DNA from: Penaeus vannamei
Taxonomy: Eukaryota > Arthropoda > Malacostraca > Decapoda > Penaeidae
DNA length: 64,000 bases
Direction: 5' to 3'
Assembly: GCF_042767895.1 (NCBI RefSeq)
Contig: NC_091552.1
Location: 26,806,432 to 26,870,431 of the forward strand
Part shown: in pieces, positions 26,001 to 39,700 of the stretch
How positions within the stretch are numbered: the stretch's first letter is position 1
How the letters are laid out: each line of letters opens with the position of its first letter
The notes under the pieces: model-generated
The model's input: only the letters and a program-made list of their open reading frames with translations
What the model was told of the DNA's origin: nothing
Databases searched by the model: none
Made by a program: the position numbers and the translations under genes

Positions 26001-26500
26001 NNNNNNNNNNNNNNNNNNNNNNNNNNNNNNNNNNNNNNNNNNNNNNNNNNNNNNNNNNNNNNNNNNNNNNNNNNNNNNNNNNNNNNNNNNNNNNNNNNNN
26101 NNNNNNNNNNNNNNNNNNNNNNNNNNNNNNNNNNNNNNNNNNNNNNNNNNNNNNNNNNNNNNNNNNNNNNNNNNNNNNNNNNNNNNNNNNNNNNNNNNNN
26201 NNNNNNNNNNNNNNNNNNNNNNNNNNNNNNNNNNNNNNNNNNNNNNNNNNNNNNNNNNNNNNNNNNNNNNNNNNNNNNNNNNNNNNNNNNNNNNNNNNNN
26301 NNNNNNNNNNNNNNNNNNNNNNNNNNNNNNNNNNNNNNNNNNNNNNNNNNNNNNNNNNNNNNNNNNNNNNNNNNNNNNNNNNNNNNNNNNNNNNNNNNNN
26401 NNNNNNNNNNNNNNNNNNNNNNNNNNNNNNNNNNNNNNNNNNNNNNNNNNNNNNNNNNNNNNNNNNNNNNNNNNNNNNNNNNNNNNNNNNNNNNNNNNNN
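26001..26500. other. Assembly gap, exactly 500 N
   Basis: A placeholder gap identical in length to the one at 4749. The sequence ending at 26000 matches the sequence ending at 39378, and the sequence starting at 26501 matches the sequence starting at 13306. The gap therefore sits exactly between the end of one copy and the start of the next. Confidence 0.98.
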
Positions 26501-26800
26501 TGTATATAAGTTCTCGTGTGATAACTGTAATGCTATCTATGTGGGTAAAACAACCCGTAATTTGTTTATGCGCATGGAAGACCATACAGGTTCCCCATAC
26601 AGAAATAAGAATTTAAAGCTCTCAAGCCCTACTAAGTCTTCAATCAGGCATCACTCCTTTCTCTTATAACAATTTTGAAATTCTTGACTCGTCCCAATGT
26701 GATTTTAGACCTCAACATTTTGGAAAGCCTTTGGATTTGGACATTAAAACCAAACATAAATGAATATCTCTCCTCCACTGATATTGAAATTTTAAAATAG
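26501..26800 (+). pseudogene. Penelope-like GIY-YIG endonuclease fragment, copy 2
   Basis: Second copy of the element's C-terminal part. It starts at the Val of the VYKFSC motif right after the gap; YVG, the Arg and R-x-E-D-H follow as in copy 1. The main frame ends at 26667-26669, and the two later frame changes to the stop at 26798-26800 are the same. Shared frameshifts show the two copies descend from one damaged insertion and are not independent transpositions. Confidence 0.88.
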
Positions 26801-28000
26801 TCCACCTAGAATTGTTCACTCAAGTTTTCCTTTTCGGACATTTTGTGCAGGCTGGAGCGCTCTTGTCATTTGCCCGCTCAGAGGCCTTTCTTCCTTCATT
26901 GATTTTAAACATGGATCGTTACTGACCAGCTCTCTCAGTAGTGTTTTAGTAATAGTTATGGTTAGTATTCTGTATTATTGTTACCAATGTATTAATTAAC
27001 ATCCCTAGTTTCGAGATAAGTGTGTAAAATTCCCATATTCAAGGTTTATATATAGTATTTGCCGAGTTTGATCTTGCCGGTTTTGCCTTGATGACGCCAG
27101 GGGCTTTGATCGTAATTTCGTCCCATTTCATCTCAAGTTTTCTCCATTAAATGTCACGTCATTACAAAAGTTTCATTATAATATGTTTCAATTGTAATGA
27201 TGTATTGTATTCAATAATGTGTTATTTTGATTTGAATGATTTTATGAATTTCTTGACTTGCGTTTTTGTCATAGTTTACTCAATGTCTAAACCTTATAAC
27301 CTAGTAATTTCCCTGAATACCAATATTTCCCTAGAATGTGTTTCAGTCATAAAAATCTATTGCAATTCAGTAATGTATTGTATCAAAATTAATGGTATTT
27401 ACGTCATCTTGAATGGCATGTTTTGTCATATTTACATGATGGCTTTTATAGCCTAGAAAAATTTCAATACTAAATTACTTTTCCAATTCATTTAGAGCAT
27501 AGTTCTCTTGACATGTTTAATATTGTTAATTGATTTCAAAGACAAACATGAACTGTTCAACCTGTTGTATTAATCTATATAATAACTTTTCATAAACCCT
27601 TACATTTTCTTATCTCGATATGTAATGTAAAGTCTTGATACTGGTAATTCGTATCCCCCTTTTCATGTCTTGTTAATACTATTAGTGATATGATTTATCT
27701 TAACTGTTTTGTAAACATGTTTTTGTAAACTGAAGGATAATGTTCCTTATATCCTTTCTTGTCATCACTGAAGATGAGTGTTGAACACTCGAAACGTATG
27801 ATTTTGATGTTGGGAGAACTGTTTTTGTTCAAAGGAGATGCCAGTTTAGTTGGATTAAAGAAGAAGGAAAATGCTTGTTTTTCTATTAACACTGGTCATG
27901 AAGTTTATTGCATGTCTCCGCTTCACAGCTGGAAGTTCCTCGGTACTAATATGTATATACATATGAGAGAGTACTAGACGCCGGCTAGCGCCTGGTTGCA
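26801..28000 (+). mobile_element. Penelope-like element 3' region, copy 2
   Basis: Longer version of 13606-14532, with 273 additional bases at 27439-27711. It contains the CTGAAGA-hairpin-GAAAC motif at 27768-27795 with a perfect GAGTGTT/AACACTC hairpin, and the palindrome ATATGTATATACATAT at 27949-27964. It ends at GCGCCTGGTTGC before family A. No credible gene. Confidence 0.72.
27439..27711 (+). other. 273-bp segment absent from copy 1
   Basis: This stretch lies between TTTACATG and TAAACATG and is missing in copy 1, where those two sequences are joined at 14243/14244. It has no open frame, no terminal inverted repeats and no target duplication; only TG is shared at the ends. That fits a deletion in copy 1 better than an insertion here. 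Confidence 0.75.
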
Positions 28001-30463
28001 TTGCTATTATCGTTATAAAAATAGTTATGATCATGAAAATAGCTATAATGATTAGCATAATAATCATTATAACTGCAATAATGATGATAATAACGATAAT
28101 CATGATGATAATGACTATAATGATAATAATCATAAGAATAATGACAGTAATGATAATAATGATGATAATTATTTTCCAGTCCATTTATAATGAAATAAAG
28201 TCCAAAAGTAATAAAATCCCATAAGTCGAAAAACGGCAAAATCTAGCGTATTACAGCCTTTTGAGAGAAACGTCGAAAAAAATACCTTTTCGCTTTTTAT
28301 TGGTAATTATGAGGATTTTAACATTAATTCAGGTAATTGTGATGATTCTCATGATAATTCCTTCATTATATGCAATGATGATAATTATGATGAAAATGAC
28401 AATGATAATGACAATCAATATCAATATAATAATAACATCAATATCATTGTCAATATAATTATTGCTATTGTCATTATTATTTCTAAAATTATCATTATTA
28501 CTATCATCATTATAAAAATAGTTATGATGAAGAAAATAGCTATAATAATTAGCATAATAATCATTATAACTGCAAAAATGATGATAACCATGATAATACT
28601 ATACATGACTATAATGATAATAATCATAAGAATAATGACAGTAATGATAATAATGATGATTATAATTATTATCCAGTCCATTTAAAAATGAAATAAAGGC
28701 CAAAAGTAATAATATCCCAGAAGTCGAAAATACGGCAAAATCTAGCGTATTACAGCCTTTTGAGAGAAAAGTCGAAAAAAAAACTTTTTCGCTTTTTATT
28801 GGTAATTAAGAGGATTTTAACATTAATTCAGGTAATTGTGACGATTTTTATGGTCATTCCTTCATTATATGCAATAATGATGATAATTATGATGATAATG
28901 ACAATGATAATGACAATAATAATGATAATAATGATAAAGTAATTGTAATGATAATTTTGATAATTACTGCAATAATAATAATAATCAAATCTATTCCAAT
29001 AACTTTCAGACTAATAATGACAATAGAAATAATAATATCATTATCCTTGTCATTATAATTATTACTATTGTCATTATTATTTCTTAAATTATAATTATTG
29101 CTATTATCATTAAAAAAATAGTTATGAGGATGAAAATAGCTATAATCATTATAACTGCAATAATGATGATAATATTGATGATAATCATGATGATAATGAC
29201 TATAATGATAATAATCATAAGAATAATGACAGTAATGATAATAATGATGATAATAATTATTTTCCAGTCCATTTATAATGAAATAAAGGCCAAAAGTAAT
29301 AAAACCCCATAAGTCGATAAAACGGCAAAATCTAGCGAATTACAGCCTTGTGAAAGAAACGTCGAAAAAAAACTTTTTTCACTTTTTATTGGTAATCATG
29401 AGGATTTTAACATTAATTCAGGTAATTGTGAGGATTTTCATGATAATTCCTTTATCATATGTAATAATGATGATAATTACGATGATAATGACAATGATAA
29501 TGACAATAATGATAATAATAATAAAATCATATTATAATGATAATTTTGATAATTACTGCAATAATGACAACAGAAATAATAATAACATCATTATCATTGT
29601 CATTATAATTATTACTATTGTCATTATTATTTCTAAAATTATCATTATTGCTATTATCATTATAAAAATAGTTATCATGATGAAAATAGCTATAATGATT
29701 AGCATAATAATCATTATAACTGCAATAATGATGATAATAATAATGATAATCATGATGATAATGACTTTAATGATAATAATCATAAGAATAATGAAAGTAA
29801 TGATAGTAATGATGATAATTATTATCCAGTCCATTTATAATGAAATAAAGGCCAAAAGTAATAAAATCCCAGAAGTCGAAAAAACGGCAAAATCTAGCCT
29901 TGCGAGAGAAACGTCGAAAAATACCGTTTTTCGCTTTTTATTGGTAATTATGAGGATTTTAACATTAATTCAGGTAATTGTGATGATTTTCATGATAATT
30001 CCTTCATAATATGCAATAATGATGATGATTATGATGATAATGACAATGATCATAACAATAATGATAATGATAAAATAATTGTAATGATAATTTTGATAAT
30101 TACTGCAATAATAGTAGTAATCAACTCTATTTCAATAATTTTCAAACTGATAATGACAATGGAAATAATAATATCATTATCCTTGTCATTATAATTATTA
30201 TTATTGTCATTATTATTTCTTAAAGTATCATATTTGCTATTCTCATTATAGAAATAGTTATGATGATGAAAAAATCTATAATAATTAGCATAATAATCAT
30301 TATAACTGCAATAATGATGATAATATTGATGGTAATCATGATGAAAATGGCTATAAGGATAATAATCATACGAATAATGACAGTAATGATAATGATGATG
30401 ATAATAATTATTATCCAGTCCATTTATAATGAAATAAAGGCCAAAAGTAATAAAATCCCATAA
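28001..30463 (+). repeat. Satellite family A, forward array, copy 2
   Basis: Counterpart of 14533-17088. One unit lacks about 80-90 bp after ATAATGACAATCAATATC (near 28415). The A-to-B switch inside the core (AATCCCATAAG then GGTGATTAGAGCG) is at 30463/30464, identical to copy 1. No genes. Confidence 0.85.
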
Positions 30464-33400
30464 GGGTGATTAGAGCGATAATGACAGTAATGATAATAAT
30501 GATAATGATAATGACAATAATGATGATAATTATCATTATCATTATAAAGCCCATCTATAATGAGAAAAAGGCTAAAAGTAGAAAAATCCCAGAAGTCGAA
30601 AAACCGGCGAAATTTAGCCAAATACAGCCTTTGGAGAGATCAGTCGAAAATCCCCTTTTTCGAGTTTAAAGGATGATTATGATGATCTTAGCAATAATTC
30701 TGCTAATTATGATGATTTTGATGATAACCCATCAATAATGACAATGATGACGATAATAATGATAACTATGAGAGTAATTAGGACAATAATTATACAATGA
30801 TAATTATAATGATGATTTGCCTAATAATTGCAATAATAGCAATAATCAACACTATTCTAATGATTTTCCTAATAATAATAACGACAATGATAACAGAAAT
30901 AATAAATAAGGTAATTATAACAAGGCTTTTATTGTTATTATAATCCTTATTATTGTTGTTATTGTTTCCAGAATTATCATTAATGTCATTATCAATATTA
31001 AAATAATTATAATGATGAAAATGACATTAATAATTAAGATAATGATTATTATAATTACTATATTAGGGGTGATTAGGGTGATAATGACAGTAATGATAAT
31101 AATGATGATGATAATGACAATAATGATGATGATTATCATTACAAAGCCCATCTATAATGAGAAAAAGGCTAAAAGTAGAAAAATACCAGAAGTCGAAAAA
31201 CCGGCGAAATCTAGCCAAATACAGCCTTTGGAGAGATGAGTCCAAAACCCCCTTTTTCGAGTTTAAAGTATGATCATGATGATCTTAGCAATAATTCTGC
31301 TAATTATGATGATTTTGATGATAACCGAATCAATAATGACAATAATGACGATAATAATGATAATCATGAGAGTAATTAGGACAATAATTATGCTAATGAT
31401 TTGCCTAATAATTGCAATAATAGCAATAATCAACACTACTCTAATGATTTTCCTAATAGTAATAACGACAATGATAACAGAAATAATAATTAAAGTAATT
31501 ATAACAGGGCTATTATTGTTATAATCCTTATTATTGTTGTTATTATTTCCAGAATTATTATTATTGTCATTATCATTATTAGAATAATTATAATGATTAA
31601 AATGACATGAATAATTAAAAATAAAGATTATCATAATGACTATATTAAGGGTGCTTAGGGCGATGATGACAGTAATGATAATAATGATAATGATAATGAC
31701 AATAATGATAGTTATCATTATAAGGCCCATCTATAATGAGAAAAAGGCAAAAAGTAGAAAAATCCTAAAAGTCGAAAAACAGGCGAAATTTAACTAAATA
31801 CAGCCTTTGGAGAGATGAGTCGAAAACCCCCCTTTTTCGCGTTTAAAGGATGATTATGATGATCTTAGCAATAATTCTGCTAATTATGATGATTTTGATG
31901 ATAACCCCATCAATAATGACAACAATGACGATAATAATGATAATTATGAGAGTAATTAGGATAATAATTATGATAATAATTATATAATGATGATTTGCCT
32001 AATAATTGCAATAATAGCAATAATTAACACTATTCTAATGATTTTCCTAATAATAATAACGACAATGATAACAAAAATTATAATAAAAGAAATTTTAACA
32101 CGGCTATTATTGTTATAATCCTTATTATTGTTGTTATTATTTCCATAATTATCATTATTGTCATTATAATTATTAAAATAATTATAATGATGAAAAAGAC
32201 ATTAATAATTAAGATAATGATTATTATAATGACTATATTAAGGGTGATTAGAGCTATAATGACAGTAATGATAATAATGATGATGATAATGACAATAAAA
32301 ATGATAATTATCATTATAAAGCCCATCTATAATGAGAAAAAGGCTAAAAGTAGAAAAATCCGAAAAAATCGAAAAACAGGTGAAATCTAGCGAAATACAG
32401 CCTTTGGAGAGACGAGTCGAAAACCCCGTTTTTTCGAATTTAAACGATGATCATGATGATCTTAGCAATAATTCTACTAATTATGATGATTTTGATGATA
32501 ACCCCATCAATAATGAAAATAATGACGATAATAATGATAATTATGAGAGTAATTAGCATAATAATTATGATAATAATTATACAATGATAATCATAATGAT
32601 GATTTGCCTAATAATTGCAATAATAGCAATAATCAACACTATTCTAATGATTTTCCTAATAATAATAACGACAATGATAACAAAAATAATAATAAAAGTA
32701 ATTATAACACGGCTATTATTGTTATTATAAGTCTAATCATTGTTCTTATTATTTTCAGAATGATCTTTATTGTCATTATCATTATTAGAATAATTATAAT
32801 GATGAAAATGGCATTAATAATTAAAAATAAAGATTATTATAATGACTATATTAAGGGTGCTTAGGGCGATAATGACAGTAATGATAATAATGATGATGAT
32901 AATGACAATAATGATAATTATCATTATAAAGCCCATCTATAATGAGAAAAAGGCTAAAAGTAGAAAAATCCCAAAAGTCGAAAAACAGGCGAAATTTAGC
33001 TAAATACAGCCTTTGGAGAGAAGAGTCGAAAACCCCCTTTTTCGAGTTTAAAGGATGATTATGATGATCTTAGCAATAATTCTGCTAATTATGATGATTT
33101 TGATGATAACCCCATCAATAATGACAATAATGACGATAATAATGATAATTATGAGAGTAATTAGGACAATAATTATACATTGATAATTATAATGATAATT
33201 TGCGTAATAATTGCAATAATAGCAAAAATCAACACTATTCTAATGATTTTCCTAATAATAATAACGACAATGATAACAGAAATAATAATTAAAGTAATTA
33301 TAACACGGCTTTTATTGTTATTATAATCCTTATTATTGTTGTTATTGTTTCTAGAATTGTCATTAGTGCCATTATCATTATTAAAATAAATATAATGATG

Positions 33401-36400
33401 AAAATGACATTAATAATTAAGATAATGATTATTATAATTACTATATTAGGGGTGATTAGGGCGATAATGACAGTAATGATAATAATGATGATGTTAATGA
33501 CAATAATGATGGTGATTATCAATATAAAGCCCATCTATAATAAGAAAAAGGCTAAAAGTAGAAAAATCCCAAAAGTCGAAAAACAGGCGAAATCTAGCCA
33601 AATACAGCGTTTGGAGAGATGAGTCGAAAACCCCCCTTTTTCGAGTTTAAAGTATGATCATGATGATCTTAGCAATAATTCTGCTAATTATGATGATTTT
33701 GATGATAACCCCATCAATTATAACAATAATGACGATAATAATGATAATTATAAGAGTAATGAGGACAATAATTATGATAACAATTATACAATGATAATTA
33801 TAATGATCATTTGCCTAATAATTGCAATAATAGCAATAATCAACACTATTCTAATGATTTTCCTAATAATAATAACGACAATGATAACATGAATAATAAT
33901 AAAAGTAAGTATAACACAGCTATTATTGTTATTATAATCCGTATTATTGTTGTTATTATTCTCAGAATTATCATTATTGTCATTATCATTATCAGAATAA
34001 TTATAATGATTATTATAATGACTATATTAAGAGTGCTTAGGGCGATAATGACAATAATGATAATAATGATGATGATAATGACAATAATGATAATAATCTT
34101 TATAAAGACCATCTATAATGAGAAAAAGGCTTAAAAGTAGAAAAATCCCAGAAGTCGAAAAACTGGCAAAATCGACCGAAATAAAGCCTTTCGAGAGATG
34201 AGTCGAAAACCCCTCTTTTTCGAGTTTAAATGATGATTATGATGATCTTACCAATAATTCTACTAATTATGATGATTTAGATGATAACCCCATCAATAAT
34301 GACAATAATGACGATAATAATGATAATTATGAGAGTAATTAGGACAATAATTATACAATGATAATTATAATGATAATAATTATAATTGTTATAATAGCAA
34401 TAATCAACACTATTCTAATGATTTTCCTAATAATAATAACGACAATGATAACAAAAATAATAAAAGTAATTATAACACGGCTTATTATGGTTGTTATTAT
34501 TTTCAGAATTATCATTATTGTCATTATCATTATAAAAATTATTATAATGATGAAAAGGACATTAATAATTAAGATAATGATTATTACAATTACTATATTA
34601 AGGGTGATTACGGCGATAATGATAATAATGATGATAATGACAAAAAATGATTATCATTATAAAGCCCATCTATAATGAGAAAAAGGCTAAAAGTAGAAAA
34701 ATCCCCCGAAAAATAGGCGAAATCTAGAGAAATACAGCCTTTGGAGAGATCAGTCGAAAACCTCCCTTTTCGAGTTTAAAGGATGATTATGATGATTTTT
34801 GCAATAATTCTGCTAATTATGTTGATTTTGATGATAACCGCATTAATGATTACAATAATGAAGATAATAATGATAATTATGGGTGTAATTAGGACAATAA
34901 TTATGTTAATAATTATACAATGATAATTATAATGATTCGCCTAAAAATTGCAATAATAACAATAATCAACACTATTCTAATGATTTTCCAAATAATGATA
35001 ACGACAATGATAACAGAAATAATAATAAAAGTAATTATAACACGGCTATTTTTGTTATATAATAACAAAAATAGCCGTGTTATAATTACTTTTATTATTA
35101 TTTCCAGAATTATCTTTATTGTCATTATCATTATTAAAATAATTATAATGATGAAAATTACATTAATAATTAAGATAAAGATTATTATAATGACCATATA
35201 AAGGCTGATTAGGGCGATAATAAAAGTAATGATGATAATGATAAAAATGATGATAATTATCATTATAAAGCCCATCTATAATGAGAAAAAGGCTAAAAGT
35301 AGAAGTATCTCAAAAATCGAAAAACCGGCGAAATCTAGCGATATACAATCTTGCAGAGATGAGTCGAAAACCCTCTTTTTTCGAGTTTAAAGGATGATTA
35401 GGATGATCTTAGCAATAATTCTGCTAATTATGATGATTTTGATGTTAACCCCATCAAAAATGACAATAATGACGGTAATAATGATAATTATGAGAATAAT
35501 TAGGACAATAATTATGATAATAATTATACAATGATAATTATAATGATGAATTGCCTAATAATTGCAATAATAGCAATAATCAACACTATTCTAATGATTT
35601 TCCTAATACTAATAACGAAAATGATAACAGAAATATTAATAAAAGTAATTATAACACGTTTTTTATTGTTATTATAATCCTTATTATTGTTTTTATTTTT
35701 TCAAAATTATCATTATTGTCATTATCATTATTAAAATAATTATAATGATGAAAATGGCATTAATAATTAAGTTAATGATTATTATAATCACTATATTAAG
35801 GGTGATTAAAGCGATAATGACAGTAATGATAATGATGATGATAATGACAATAATGATGAAAATAATCATTATCATTATAAAGCCCATCTATAATGAAAAA
35901 AAGGTTAAAAGTAAAAAATCCCAAATGTCGAAAAACCGTCGAAATCATAACGACAATGAGATAATAAAATTAATTATAACAAACTATTAATGTTATTATA
36001 ATCATTATTATTGTCGTTATTATTTCCAGATTTATCATCATTAGCATTATCATTACTAAAATAATTATAATGATGAAAATGACATTAATAATTAAGATAA
36101 TGATTATCATAATGACTATATTAAGGGTGATTAGGGCGATAATGACAGTAATGATAATAATGATGATATTAACAATAATGATAATGATCATTATGAAGCC
36201 CATCTATAATGAGAAAAAGGCTAAAAGTAGAAAAATCCCCAAAATCGAAAAAAGGCGAAATCTAGCGAAATACAGCCTTTGGAGTGATCAGTCGAAAACC
36301 CCCCTTTTTCGAGTTTAAAGGATGATTATGATGATCTTAGCAATAATTCTGCTAATTATGATGATTTTGATGATAACCCCATGATAATTATAAGGATGAT

Positions 36401-36741
36401 TTGCATAATAATTGCAATAATAGCAATAATCAACACTATTCTAATTATTTTCCTAATAATAATAACGACAATGATAACAGAAATAATAATAAAACTAATT
36501 ATAACACGGCTTATTAAAGTTTTCATTATTTCCAGAATTATCATTATTGTCATTATCTTTATAAAATAATTATAATGATGAAAATGACAATAATTATGAT
36601 AATTATTACAATGACTATATTAAGGGTGATTAGGGCGATAATGACAGTAATGATAATAATGATGATAATGACAGAAATGATAATTATCATTATGAAGCCC
36701 ATCTATAATGAGAAAAAGACTAAAAGTAGAAACATTAGAAG
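30464..36741 (+). repeat. Satellite family B, forward array, copy 2
   Basis: Counterpart of 17089-23340 with the same unit boundaries and variants, including the shortened units before the inversion point. Differences from copy 1 are single bases, short simple-repeat indels and the palindrome at 35016-35104. No genes. Confidence 0.87.
35016..35104. repeat. Perfect palindrome, 43-bp arms with 3-bp spacer
   Basis: Left arm 35016-35058 (GAAATAATAATAAAAG ... GGCTATTTTTGTTAT) and right arm 35062-35104 are exact reverse complements around the spacer ATA. Copy 1 at the same place (about 21640-21710) reads normally from TTTTTGTTATTATAATCC into TTTCCAGAATTATC and has no palindrome. The net gain in copy 2 is about 25 bp. 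Confidence 0.85.
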
Positions 36742-39700
36742 AATTATTGATAGGATCATCATAATCATTTAACTGGAAAAAGGGAGGTTTTCGATTGATA
36801 TCTGGTATTTTTTCTACTTTTAGCCTTTTTCTCATTATAGATGGGCTTTATAATGATAATTATCATTATTGTAATTATCATCATCATTATCATTACCGTC
36901 ATTATCGCCCTAATCACCGTTAATATAGTCATTATAATAAACATTATCTTAATCATTAATGTCATTTTCATCATTATAATTATTTTGATAATGATAATGA
37001 CAATAATGATAATTCTGGATATAATAACAATAATAAAGATTATGATTACAATAATAGCTGTGTTATTTCTTTTATCACTGTAGCTATTATTAATACGAAA
37101 ATCATTAGAATAGTGTTGATTATTGCTATTATTGTAATAATTAGGTATATCATAATTATAATTATCATTGTATAATTATTATCATAATTATTGTCCTAAT
37201 ACTCTAATAATTATCATTATTATCGTCATTATTGCTAAGATCATCATAATCATCCTTTCAACTCGAAAAATGGGGGTTTTCGACTTATCTCTCCACAGGC
37301 TGTATTTGGCTAGATTTCTCCGGTTTTTCGACTTTTGGGATGTTTCTACTTTTAGCCTTTTTCTCATTATAGATGGGCCTTATAATGATAACTATCAACA
37401 TTATTGTCATTATCATTATTATCATTACTGTCATTATCACCCCAATCGACCTTAATATAGTCATTATAATAATCATTATCTTAATTATTAATGTCATTTT
37501 CATCATTATAATTATTTTGAAAAAGATAATGAAAATAATTATAATTCTGGAAATAATAATAACAATAATAGGGATTATAATAACAATAACAGCCGTGTTA
37601 TAATTACTTTTATTATTATTTCTGTTATCATTGTCGTTATTATTATTAGGAAAATCATTAGAATAGTGTTGATTATTGCAATTATTAGGCAAATCATTAT
37701 AATTATCATTGTATAATTATCATCATAATTATTCTTCTAATTACTCTCATAATTATCATTATCATCGTCATTATTGTCACTATTGACGTGGTTATCATCA
37801 AAATCATCATAATTAGCAGAATTATTGCTAAGATCATCATAATCATCCATAAAACTCGAAAAAGGGGGGTTTTCGACTCATCTCTCCAATGGCTGTATCT
37901 CGCTTGATTTTGCCGGTTTTTCGACATTTGGGATTTTTCTACTTTTTGCCTTTTTCTCATTATAGATGATAATTATCATAATTATAGTCATTATCATCAT
38001 TATTATCATTACCGTCATTATCACCCTAATCACCCTTAATATAGTCATTATAATAATCATTATCTTAATTATTAATGTCATTTTCATTATAATTATTTTA
38101 ATAATGATAATGAAAATAATGATAATTCTGGAAATAACAACAACAATAATAAGGATTATAATAACAATAATAGCCGTGTTATAATTACTTCTATTATTAT
38201 TTCTTTTATCATTGTCGTTATTATTATTAGGAAAATACTTAGAATGGTGTTGATTATTGCTATTATTGCAATTATATCATTATAATTATCATTGTATAAT
38301 TATTATCATAATTATTGTCCTAATTACTCTCACGATTATCATTATTATCATTATTGTCACTATTGATGGGTTTATCGTCAAAATCATCCTAATTAGCAGA
38401 ATTATTGCTAAGATCATCATAGTCATCCTTTAAACACGAAAATGGGGGTTTTCGACTGATCTCTCCAGATGCAGTATTTGGCTAGATTTCGCCTGTGTTT
38501 CGATTTTGGGGATTTTTCTACTTTTAGCCTTTTTCTCATTATAGATGGGCTTCATAATGATCATTATCATTATTGTCATTATCATCATTATTATCATTAC
38601 TGTCATTATCGCTCTAATCACCCTTAATATAGTCATTATGATAATTATTATCTTAATTATTAATGTCATTTTCATCATTATAATTATTTTAGTAATGATA
38701 ATGCTAATGATGATAAATCTGGAAATAATACCGACAATAATAAGGATTATAATAACATTAATAGTTTGTTATAATTAATTTTATTGTCTCATTGTTGATT
38801 ATTGCTATTATTGCAATTATTAGGCAAATCAGTATCATAATTATCATTGTATAATTATCATAATTATCATTGTATAATTATCATAATTATTGTCCTAATT
38901 ACTCTCATAATTATCATCATCATCGTCATTATTCTCATTATTGATGGGGTTATCAAAATCATCATAATTAGCTGAATTTTTGCTAAGATCATCATAATCA
39001 TCCTCTAAACTCGAAAAGGGTTTTTGGACTCATCTCCCGTAAGCCTGTATTTGGCTAGATTTCGTCGTTTTTTTAATTTTTGGGATTTATCTACTTTTAG
39101 CCTTTTTCACATTATAGATGGGCTTCATAATGATAATTATCATTACTGTCATTATCATTATCATTTTCATCATTACTGTCATTATCGCCCTAATCTCCTT
39201 ATAATAATCATTATCTTAATTATTAATGTCACTTAAATAATTATAATTATTTTAATAATGATAATGACAATAATGATAATTCTGGAAATAATAACAATAA
39301 TAAGGATTGTAATAACAATAATTGCCGTGTTATAATTACTTTTATTATTATTTCTTTTATCACTGTCGTTATTATTATTAGGATCATTAGAATAGTGTTG
39401 ATTATTGCTATTATTGCAATTATTAGGCAAATCATCATTATAATTATCATTGTGTAATTATTATCATAATTATTGTCCTAATTACTCTCATAATTATCAT
39501 TATTATCGTCATTATTGTCATTATTGATGGGGTTATCATCAAAATCATCATAATTAGCAGAAATTATTGCCAAGATCATCATAATCATCCTTTAAACTCG
39601 AAAAAGGGGGGTTTTCGACTTATCTCTCCAATGGTTGTATTTGGCTAGATTTCGCCGGTTTTTTCTAATTTTGGGATTATTCTACTTTTAGCCTTTTTTC

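Larger units (their letters stand above)
26501..39378 (+). repeat. 12.9-kb duplicated segment, copy 2
   Basis: Partner of 13306-26000. It begins in mid-codon inside the GIY-YIG domain and ends where the match to copy 1 runs out at the gap. Private differences include the extra 273 bp (27439-27711), loss of about 80-90 bp of family A sequence near 28415, a 43-bp-arm palindrome at 35016-35104, and small tandem changes near 38800-38880. Confidence 0.9.
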
